This document shows positions 55,933-64,000 of a DNA stretch of 64,000 bases, piece after piece. A program made the position numbers and the translations under genes. Origin of the DNA: Pelecanus crispus (Eukaryota > Chordata > Aves > Pelecaniformes > Pelecanidae); NCBI RefSeq assembly GCF_030463565.1, contig NC_134645.1, positions 937,501-1,001,500 of the forward strand, written 5' to 3'. Under the pieces are notes generated by a model. The model made no database searches. It saw only the letters and a program-made list of their open reading frames with translations, and was not told the origin of the DNA. Position 1 is the first letter of the stretch. Every line of letters starts with the position of its first letter.

Positions 55933-58900
55933 GCAAACCCAACGGCCGCGGCACGACTTGAGCTTCCTTATCTGACAAGTGGAGGGAGTTGCCACTGCAG
56001 ATGCAGCGGGGAGCCACGTGCCCCAGCACCACGGTTCTGTTGGGAGCGGGTCTGGTCTGCGCCCAGGCAGCAGCGAGACATTTTTAAGAGCATGTCTCCC
56101 GTTGCGTGCATCGCAGGTGCCTCTTCTGTCCCGCACCGTTGCTGTTGCATCCCCTCATTTGCAGTGTTGTCTGGCTCTGCAATCCCCTGGGAGCAGCACT
56201 GCGCCACGCCGTACCCCTTTGGCTTGCTGAACGTGGAGCAGGGCAGGTGATAACTGCACCAAAGAGGGCAGGAACTTGTTTTACCCTGCGAGATATGGTG
56301 CCAAGTCCTTCTCCGTGATGTAGCAGAGGATGAAGACTGGGCTGAGCCTTGGATGGAGGATATGAGGGATTTAAGGTCATATTTATCAAAAGTATATTGA
56401 AGCTGAATTACTTGGTCTGATCTTGGGTAACAAATCGTGTGTGTGGTTATCTTTTTTTAGGAGTCAGTGACTTTGGGGCTTTTGCGGGACAACTTTAACT
56501 GAAGGGTGTTGGGGGGGAAATGTCTGAATAAGAAAACAGCAGGGAAGCTCTGTGACTGGGGAAGCTTTCCAGGGATTTTTTTTGTTTTTTACAGTCTTGG
56601 ACAACAGGAGATGTACTCTTTTCCTGCAAAAGACTCTTTCCGGCAAGATGCGTGCGATGCATCCCGAAGGTCGGGGGAGAGAGAAGCTCTCCTGTGCGCT
56701 GTTTGCAACCTGCGCGTCTCCATCAGCCTTGGTCAGGGCTCGCAGTGGCAGTGTGACCGCAGGGCAAGGGCTTGGGGACACAGCCCCTGCCATGACCTCA
56801 GGGATGGCACTGAAACGATGCTCCGGTAACCTGGGGACGAGGCAGGGGCTCTCCTGGCAGTTGGGTGCTTTAGAGCACGCTGTTCCAAGAAATAATTCCC
56901 AGTACTGCTTCGTTTACTAGTAAAGATACAGCCTTAGGTGCTGAAAGGATCCTGTGCTTTAAGTCCCCCAAACCTCCCCATCCTATGTATTCCATGTGGT
57001 CAGTGTGGGTTTTGGTGTGTTAATGCTTGAATTCTTTGTGTTTGTTTCTCAGATGTTTGTTTCTCAGAGTTAGATTGGTATACTTTTGGTTTGCATTCTT
57101 TGCACTTAAAACAAACAAACGAAAAACCCGAACCAGAACAAAATAAACGTACACTGGTTTCCTTCAATTGTTCTTTCCTTAAACAGTTGAAATAGTTCAG
57201 CCTGTTTGACCAGTGGTGGTGGTGATAATATGACTTTACACAATTTATTCCGAGCAGCTTTGCTTGCAGTTTTTATCTTGTGGGTAACTTTCTCCCTGAA
57301 ATGGTGCTAAAGCCCATGAAATACAGCAGCTGTCTATGCAGAATCAAGGGGCTCTGTTTAAGTGAACCTGCAACAATTCAAGGCAAGTTTCTGTGGGCTC
57401 TTGGATTTTTTACATCACATCTTGAATGTTTTCTGTTGATAGCATTGACATGATTTCTAGCAGTTAAATCCCAAATATGTAAGTGGAACTAGGACCTATT
57501 ATATGCACCCCACTTACCTCAAAGAGCTCTAACCTTATTTGCGTAAAACAATAAAATATGTTAAACATTAAAATGGAGATGTGATAAGTCATGTTTTAAA
57601 TTATTTTTGCCTGATGCATAAAACCTTTTTTAAAGAATTTATTGTCAGATTTGTATGCCAAAGTGGCCCTGTGGCACCTCGAGGGGTGCTGCATGTTGAT
57701 GCTCATTTTTTCTCCATGGGACAGACTTGCAGAGCGTTGAGGGGTGGTCAGCCTGGGAGCCTGCGGGAGGGAAGGATGCTGCACCCAAGCTGTAACACGC
57801 TTTTGGGGCTTAAATCCTTTGGTTTTCCAACCAAACTCCTGTCCCTTGCACCCGGGGCACCCCAGGATGTCTGAACCTGCTGGCCATTTGAATGTTTTGG
57901 AGGGGACCAACCTGTCCCAGCCCTGGGTATGGCCAGGGAGGGAGGAGAGGGGCTGCTGCCTGGAAGGGCTGGGGTGGAGGGGGACACTGACGGGGGGGAG
58001 GGTCCCTCCTGTCCAACCCCTGGGCCAGCTGGAGTGGGCAGCATGAAGCAACCTGAGCTGGTGCTGGAAGTGTCCGAAGCCTTTCATGTTGGGAAGTGGG
58101 GTGACAGTCACCCCTCAGGTAAGGCCCAAGCACCCAGGAGCGGCAGAAGAAAAAAAGCTCGTGTGTCACCCCAGGTGAGTGACGGCTGCCAGGCCAGCTT
58201 GTCTGCAAAGCCACAGCAGCGGCTGTGCGAGGTGGGAGCAGCGCTGCGTGGGGAGGAATTTGGGTCGGTGCACCTCCGAGGAGTAGCTGGCCAGTCAGGT
58301 CTTCACCCCAGTGTCCCCAGCCAGTGGGATGATCGTGCTGTTTCTAGGTGTTCTTATATATGTGTGCATATACATATAAAAAAACAAAAGGAGCCAGAAT
58401 TGTTGGCTTATAAATATAAAAGTATCATTAGTTAACAGCTGTTTTGCAAAAACCAGCAAATTTGCCATCACGGGATGGTGAAGTTGCTGAATGAGTCTTG
58501 CCATTTACTGAACTGAATGCAAAACTTAGCGATGCATCACCCGGTGAGAAATAAGCACAGAATGGATGAGCCTGTGAAGAAAAATGGACCTTTCTGGGGC
58601 TGGAAATGGGTTATGTCCTGGGGAAGAAATGGAGATCTCTGCTTTGGAGAGTCGTGCTCCACCCCAGAGAGGGTGGCAGAGCAACCCTGGCCGTGCCCCG
58701 GCGGGGTGGTAGCATGGAGGTGAGCGGTGCCAAGCCTTGTCCTGGCACTTTGTTTAAGCGAGGGCTGCATCTGTTCCTCCTGAAGTGTTTCCTAATGGGG
58801 TCAACCTGGGGAGATCGCTGTAAGGAAGGGGGTGAGCACGCAACGCTGCTCTCAGGAATGAGAGCTGACACTTTCCCAGAACTGAAATTTTTTTTGTTGT

Positions 58901-59610
58901 TGTTGCAAAGGTGTCCTAACTTGCTTGCTATGAGCTTTAACCTGCTGCTCAGATACTTTCCAAGGCCAGAAGTGGGGACAAAACCCGTGGCTTGGACTCT
59001 TGTTTTTGACACAAAATGTGAGTACCGTCATTCTTGTAAAGCTTGTTTTGGCTTACACAGCAAGCTGAATAGCGCAGGGAGGGGGGAAAAAAGCGCAGCC
59101 GAGCATCCCTGTGGCTGTTGCGCAGTGTGGTGGGCTATCTGCTGGTGGCAGGGAGACTTGCTAAAGGCACAGCAAGGGGAGCCAGTGGCTACCGTTTATT
59201 TGGCCTTTTCCAAAGTGCTTCTGAGTTGGAGCATTCAAAAAAAAAAAAAAAAAAACCCACCAAAAAAACCGACCACCAAAGGGATGTCCTTAAGCACCTA
59301 CCTGCCACGCTTAGATGCCTCCATACCTTTGAGCGTGCGAGCCGTAAGTGCCCCCGGTGCGTCCGAAAGCAGCAAGGCAGCTGCAGCCCCGTGGCTGCCG
59401 CCGCTCCGACTTCACGCCGGGGTGAGAAGTAGACGGAGCGCTGGGAGGGAACTTGGCGTGCGCCGCCGCTTCGCCTTCAGCGCTCTGAAATGCTGTGGTA
59501 TCCCGCGCTGGTGGGTTGGTTTGTTCTTCTGGTGTGGTTGGTGCTCGTCATTGCATGGAAGGGGTGGATGTTTTGCAGCAAAATGACTTGGAGGCACGGT
59601 GTTTGCCGAA
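55933..59610. other. Possible 3' UTR, then intergenic sequence
   Basis: The part up to the AATAAA near 57141 could be the untranslated end of the candidate gene above. Another AATAAA lies at 57551. An A run with AACCCACC-type tail is at 59238-59275. No mobile element, RNA gene or known coding sequence is seen. Confidence 0.35.
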
Positions 59611-59619
59611 AAGATGGGT

Positions 59620-60560
59620 TGCTAGGTCTTGAGGGGTCTGCTTGACCCCTGGGGCTGGGGGGGGCAGAAGGGGCAGAGGTACCACCGGCGTGGGTGGCAG
59701 GAGTCCCTGCTTTTAGAGGTGCCTTGCCCCACACAAGGATTAGGGGATATTTTCACATCGGGACTTCACACCTTGAGCTGGGCGCCGCGTCTCAAAATAG
59801 CTGTGGGCCCCGAGGCGCTCCCTCCTACAGCGGGGGGAGGCAGGGTGCCGGCGGGACCCTTCCCCTTCCCCTTCACCCACCTCACCCCGGTCGTGCTCCC
59901 CATCCATCCCCCCCCTCCCCGTGCCGCTGCCGTGTCACTGGCCGGCTCGGAGGGTCCCTTCCCCGGGGGGTGATGCTGTGAGCAGGTCCCAGAGTGGGGG
60001 TCCTTGGGGGGGGCGGGGGTCCCGGGGAAGCCCCGACGGCGCGTCCCTTATCCAGCAGCGCCCCCCTGCGGCCGCCCGCGGCCCCGCCGGGGGGGGGGGT
60101 GTCGGGGGTCGCTGCCCACCGTCGCGGCTCCCCTGGGTCCCCCCCCCAAACCCCGGGGGAGAGCGAGAGGTCGGGGCCCGCCGCCCCTTCCCTGGGTGGG
60201 CTGCGCGGGGCTCTGCTGCCTCCCCGCGGCCACCGGGCCCCGCACCGCGGGGGGGGCATCAAATAAATCCCTCCCGCTGCAAAAAAAAAAAAAAACAACC
60301 AAAAAAACCACGATAAACTCACCAGCTGTTTCCTTTTTCGGGCTGTCTGGCCGCGGGCGGGGGGCTGCGGGGGGTTATGTGCGGGTGCGGGGGTAGGGGG
60401 AGGTGATGCGGGGAGAGCATCGCGCTCCCGAAGCCACAAGTGCAAATTTCCCGAAATATCGCCCCGGGCCCTATCTCGCCGCTCCAGCCGGCGCGGGGGG
60501 GGGGGGGGGACACACACGACACAGCCCCCCCCCCCCCTCGCCCCGTGTCCCCCCGCAGCC
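59620..60560. other. CpG-rich island, no gene identified
   Basis: Dense CpG and long C and G runs (for example 60090-60099, 60497-60509, 60527-60537) with chance open frames on both strands. It abuts the AT-rich element at 60570-60790. It could be a promoter of an unannotated transcript or a developmental-gene island. Confidence 0.5.
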
Positions 60561-60569
60561 CTTTCCCCA

Positions 60570-60790
60570 CCGGCCCCTTAATAAACACCGCCGAGAATTG
60601 CCCTTATACTTTGTAAATATTGGATTAGCTTTTCATTGACCGGCGCTCTTGAAAAGACCCGAAAAATCCACACCGGTTCCAAACTAAGCCAAACAGTCAA
60701 TAGGTGACGAAAGTAAGTTATTTCCAGGGCTTAAGGGGGCTTCCAGCTCATTATCAGGTTATCTGAGCGCCTAAATAGTTCCTTCCCTGC
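60570..60790. promoter_or_regulatory. Candidate conserved noncoding element with FOX, OTX-like and GATA motifs
   Basis: AT-rich unique sequence is set between two CpG islands. It contains a forkhead core TGTAAATA (60612-60619) next to GGATTA (60622-60627), and two GATA sites as TTATC (60751-60755) and TTATCT (60759-60764). It is the kind of stretch expected for an ancient enhancer. Conservation is untested. Confidence 0.4.
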
Positions 60791-60799
60791 GAGAGGAAG

Positions 60800-61200
60800 G
60801 AGAAAAGGGGGGAAAAACGGCGCGGGGAGGGGGAGGAAAGGGAGCGGATCCCGGGAGCGGGGCGAGGAGGGGGCTGGAGCCCGGGCTCAGCTCCCCACCG
60901 CCCCCCAGCAAGCGCCCGTTTGTGCCCCAAGTCGCGATCGGCGGAGCGCGTCGCGATCTGAAGCCGGCGGGCGGCTCCTCGGGGCGGGGGGCGTACGGGG
61001 GGCACGGGCAGCGGGGCGGGGTGGGGTGGGGGCTGCTGCCAAACCTGCAGGCGGGGGGGGGGGCGGGGGCGGAGGGGCCGGAGCCCGGTGAAGCCTCAGC
61101 GCTGAGGGCCCGATCCCGCCCCGGAGCAACGCCCCCGCGCAGCCCCCGCGCAGCCCCCGCGCCCCTGCCTGGGGCGGGGAGAATGCAAGGAGGGTTCGCT
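60800..61200. other. CpG-rich stretch, no gene identified
   Basis: Very GC-rich with a G run near 61055 and a threefold GCGCAGCCCCC-like repeat near 61135-61160. Long open frames on both strands are composition artefacts. Confidence 0.5.
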
Positions 61201-61204
61201 TCGG

Positions 61205-61665
61205 GGGTCCCCCTCTTTTCCTTTTCTTTTTTTTCTTTCTTTTCTTTTTTTTTCTTTCTTTTCTTTTTTTTTTCTTTCTTTTCTTTTTTTTTCTTTCTTT
61301 TCTTTTTTTTTCTTTCTTTTCTTTTTTTTTCTTTCTTTTCTTTTTTCCTTTGTTTTCTTTTTCCCTTTCTTTTCTTTTATTTTTTCTTTCTTTTTCTTTT
61401 TCTTCTTTTTTCTTTTCTTTTTTCTTTCCTTTTTTCTTTCTTTTCATTTTCCTTTCTTTTCTTTTTCTCTTTTCTCCTTTTTCTCTTTTCTAGTTTTTCT
61501 CTCTCCTTTTTCTCTTTTCTATTTTTTCTCTCTCTCCTGTTTCTCTCCTTCCTTTTCTCTCCTTCCTTTTCTCTCCTTTTCTCTCCTTTTCTCTTTTTGT
61601 TCTTTTTCCTTCTCGTTTTCCTTCTCGTTTTCCTTCTCTCTCTCTCTCTTTTTTTTTTCCTATTT
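61205..61665 (+). repeat. Polypyrimidine tract with 18-20 bp tandem core
   Basis: About 460 bases are almost purely C and T on this strand. The first 140 bases repeat CTTTCTTTTCTTTTTTTT at least six times. The remainder degenerates into TTTCTCTCC-type and CTTCTCGTTTTC-type repeats. The long Phe/Ser and Lys/Glu open frames on the two strands reflect only the lack of stops. Confidence 0.95.
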
Positions 61666-61846
61666 TGGCCTCCCATTCTCTCTCTCCCCCCGCCCCCACC
61701 CCCGCCGGCCTGCCTTGCACAACGAGTTGCTGCCACAAGAAAGAGCCGTTTCTCCGGGGCCGAAGCGGGACGTGCCAGCCCGCCGCGCGGTACGGCCGGG
61801 CCGGGCAGGGAGGCTGCCTGCATAACATTACCGGCCCTGAATGCAG

Positions 61847-61946
61847 CCTTGTTCTGCTGCCCGCAGCCCTGCTCTGCTGCCCGCAGCCCTGCTCTGCTGC
61901 CCGCAGCCTTGTTCTGCTGCCCGCAGCCTTGTTCTGCTGCCCGCAG
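61847..61946 (+). repeat. Five-copy 20-bp repeat CCYTGYTCTGCTGCCCGCAG
   Basis: Five consecutive units alternate CCTTGTTCTGCTGCCCGCAG and CCCTGCTCTGCTGCCCGCAG in the order T, C, C, T, T. The reverse complement of a unit contains GCAGCAGAGCAGG, so it is built from the same motif as the downstream pentamer array, in the opposite orientation. Confidence 0.92.
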
Positions 61947-61961
61947 CGGCCTCCACGCTGT

Positions 61962-62780
61962 GCGGGCAGGGCAGGCAGGGCAGGAAGAGCAGGCAGGGCA
62001 AGCAGAGCAGGTAGGGCAGGCAGAGCGGGCAGGGCAGGGCAGGCAGAGCAGGTAGGACAGAGCAGGCAGGGCAGGCAGAGCAGGCAGGGCGGGCAGAGCA
62101 GAGCAGGCAGAGCAGGGCAGTGCAGGCAGGGCAGAGCAGGGCAGGCAGAGCAGGGCAGGCAGGGCAGAGCAGGGCAGGCAGGGCAGAGCAGGGCAGTGCA
62201 GGCAGGGCAGAGCAGAGCAGGCAGAGCAGAGCAGGCAGGGCAGGCAGGGAGGGCAGAGCAGGGCAGGCAGGGCAGAGCAGAGCAGGCAGAGCAGGGCAGG
62301 CAGAGCAGGCAGGGCAGGCAGGGCAGAGCAGAGCAGGCAGAGCAGGGCAGGCAGGGCAGAGCAGGGCGGGCAGAGCAGGCAGGGCAGAGCAGGGCAGGCA
62401 GGGCAGAGCAGGGCAGTGCAGGCAGGGCAGGGCAGGCAGGGAGGGCAGAGCAGGGCAGTGCAGGCAGGGCAGGGCAGGCAGGGAGGGCAGAGCAGGGCAG
62501 GCAGAGCAGAGCAGGCAGGGCAGGCAGAGCAGAGCAGAGCAGGCAGGGCAGGGCAGGCAGAGCAGGCAGGGCAGAGCAGAGCAGGCAGAGCAGGGCAGGC
62601 AGGGCAGAGCAGGGCAGTGCAGGCAGGGCAGAGCAGGGCGGGCAGGGCAGGCAGGGCAGAGCAGTGCAGGCAGGGCAGGCAGGGCAGAGCAGGGCAGTGC
62701 AGGCAGGGCAGGGCAGGCAGAGCAGAGCAGGCAGGGCAGGCAGAGCAGAGCAGAGCAGGCAGGGCAGGCAGAGCGGGCAG
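61962..62780 (+). repeat. GCAGG/GCAGA pentamer minisatellite, about 0.8 kb
   Basis: Essentially uninterrupted 5-bp units are GCAGG or GCAGA, with rarer GCGGG, GTAGG and GCAGT variants. Longer cassettes such as GGGCAGTGCAGGCAGGGCAG recur several times. Since no frame of GCAGR repeats yields a stop, open frames of up to about 460 codons (Gln, Ala, Gly, Arg, Glu) run through it. They are not genes. Confidence 0.95.
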
Positions 62781-62862
62781 CAGAGCTGTGCTGGCGGCCG
62801 GAGGCGCAGGAGCGGGCAGCGCCCGGGGTTTTACGGGGGAGATGTGCTCGGGTCTTTGGGGC

Positions 62863-62880
62863 GGGGGGGGGGGGGGGGGG
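62863..62880 (+). repeat. 18-base G homopolymer
   Basis: A single uninterrupted G run follows GGGGC. Its length is unreliable in most sequencing data. Confidence 0.85.
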
Positions 62881-63049
62881 AAAGCCTAATTTCCTGTGAA
62901 ATGAGAGAGAAACTTGTCAGCGGGGACCAGGAGAAGAGGAGGGCCTCTGTTAGTCTTCAAAGAGAGAGGGAGAGAGAGGAGAGAGGGAGAGAAAGAGAGA
63001 GGGATTCTTTTTTTCCCTCCCCCCCTCCTTTTTTTTTTTTTTTTTTTCC

Positions 63050-63600
63050 AGAATAGATATAGCACGAATTTTTAATTCGTCTTCCTTTCACAGACAACAA
63101 TGCTGGTTTTGAAAGCTGGGCACAATTTGGGTTTTGTGAGGGGTCCCCCGGCCCAGCTGGCCATATGGGATACAACATGTAGAACACGCCTAACAATGAG
63201 CACGAGTGACAGCCCTAACAAAACGCAAAGGACACTGCTCCCTGACTCCGAGATGGACTGCCTCCCATAAATGAATTGAATGGCCCTAAAAAGAAGGCGG
63301 GGGGGGGCGGGGGGGGGGGGAAGGAAGGCACAGGGAGGGGGGCCCACCCCCCCCAAACTGTCTCTCCTATTTTTCTCCTCCCCGGCCCAGCCCTGGCTGC
63401 CTTTGCCTTCGTCTCTTTTTAATATGCACGCCTCTAACATGCTCACCTCCCTGCCTCCCCCATTGTGCTGTTTTGTGAAGTCTACTGTATATTGTGCAAA
63501 GATAGACTGCCCGGAGCTGGCCCGGCAGCATGGGAGATATAAGGCCACGGAGGTTAGGGCCACACAACTGGTTTTATAGACTTAGCAGAGCCTGGGGGGA
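63050..63600. promoter_or_regulatory. Candidate conserved noncoding element with SOX-like sites
   Basis: Unique sequence lies between simple repeats. It contains three ACAATG cores (AACAATG at 63096-63102 and 63192-63198, and CATTGT at 63461-63466), the palindrome ACGAATT-TTT-AATTCGT at 63064-63080, CCATATGG near 63160, and a CCATAAATGAATTGAATGG segment near 63266. A run of G and C homopolymers at 63299-63355 interrupts it. No open frame is convincing. Confidence 0.38.
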
Positions 63601-63601
63601 A

Positions 63602-63667
63602 GGAGGAGGAAAAAAAAAAAAAAAGGAGGAGGAGAAAAAAAAAAAAAAGGAGGAGGAGAAAAAAAAA
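63602..63667 (+). repeat. Three-copy purine repeat GGAGGAGGA(G)-A(9-15)
   Basis: Three units of GGAGGAGG plus a run of A, about 23 bp each, make a pure purine stretch. Confidence 0.9.
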
Positions 63668-63679
63668 GTGACAATTTTC

Positions 63680-64000
63680 CTTCTCTCCCGCTCCTGCCTC
63701 GCACGGTGGGGCTGGAGGGGGGAAAACCTGCACACATCCGTGCCCCCCCCCGCAGCCCGGGACCCCGGTGGAGCCTCCCCGGGCTGCCAGGCCGGCTGCC
63801 CCGCTTGCTGGGCCGGTTCCCTGCCGCCGGGGCCGCCCCGCCGGTGCGCACGGAGGTCCCCGGGGCCGCCCCGCCGCAGCTTCCCCGGCTTCGGGTGGTT
63901 TGGGTAAGGGCTGACCCGGCGGGGAGGCGAGGGAAGGGGGAAGGAGGAACAAGAAAAAAAAAAAAAAAAAAAAAAAAGGGGGAAACGGGGGAAAAGGGAT
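63680..64000. other. CpG-rich right end of the window
   Basis: GC-rich sequence with chance open frames, then a 27-base A run at 63952-63978. No NKX2-2 coding motif is present, so that gene, if adjacent, starts beyond the window. Confidence 0.5.

Noticed and set aside
60922..62055. 377-codon Phe/Ser-rich frame (and Lys/Glu-rich frames on the other strand)
   Set aside because: Translation of the polypyrimidine tract; low complexity without a gene structure.
61665..63056. 463-codon Gln/Ala/Gly/Arg frame
   Set aside because: Translation of GCAGR pentamers, which cannot form stop codons in any + frame; not evidence for a protein.
63100..64000. Possible NKX2-2 gene at the right end
   Set aside because: No homeodomain, TN or NK2-specific motif in any frame; the gene must lie outside the window.
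1..64000. tRNA, rRNA, CRISPR array or bacterial operon features
   Set aside because: None seen; the DNA is vertebrate nuclear, with spliced genes and a LINE remnant.

Overview
This window is vertebrate nuclear DNA, most likely from a bird. It holds the 3' part of XRN2 on the + strand, facing the complete two-exon homeobox gene NKX2-4 on the - strand, followed by about 32 kb with no gene I can name. The gene order matches the known XRN2 - NKX2-4 - NKX2-2 segment (human chromosome 20p11.2). The avian reading rests on a CR1-type LINE 3' end inside an XRN2 intron, short intergenic spacing, extremely GC-rich homeobox exons and many GC-rich minisatellites. A crocodilian or turtle is not excluded.

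Region 1-27.5 kb: ten XRN2 exons, from 2844 to the stop codon ending at 26579, encode about 305 C-terminal residues of this nuclear 5'-3' exoribonuclease. All ten have AG/GT borders and compatible phases. The last three introns are 4.8-6.1 kb and contain AT-rich, homeodomain-motif-rich stretches that look like conserved noncoding elements. A CR1 remnant with an internal 57-65 bp tandem repeat lies at 376-903.

Region 27.5-33.3 kb: a CpG-rich block. It contains a 42-bp near-perfect hairpin at 28770-28857. NKX2-4 occupies 30497-31645 (342 codons, one 120-bp intron), with a likely poly(A) signal at 29818-29823. Its CpG-island 5' flank carries a 19-20 bp minisatellite. XRN2 and NKX2-4 converge tail to tail.

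Region 33.3-64 kb: no known gene; NKX2-2 itself is not in the window. There are candidate conserved noncoding elements near 35-36, 43.3-43.5, 44.5-45.8, 60.6-60.8 and 63.05-63.6 kb. There are also two sets of exon-like blocks on the + strand. At 49.0-50.4 kb, four blocks have canonical splice sites, a phase-0 open frame from an ATG, and a poly(A) signal. At 54.6-55.9 kb, two blocks are phase-compatible and end in an acidic C-terminus. They may belong to an unrecognised gene or a lncRNA, and are the least explained content here. The right end is rich in simple repeats: a polypyrimidine tract of about 0.47 kb, a 20-bp repeat, and a GCAGR pentamer array of about 0.8 kb that is the inverted counterpart of the 20-bp repeat.

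XRN2 is a housekeeping RNA-processing gene, while NKX2-4 is a developmental regulator. The most economical reading of the CNE-like stretches in XRN2 introns and the desert is a regulatory landscape for the NKX2-4/NKX2-2 pair, with XRN2 as a bystander. That is inference.
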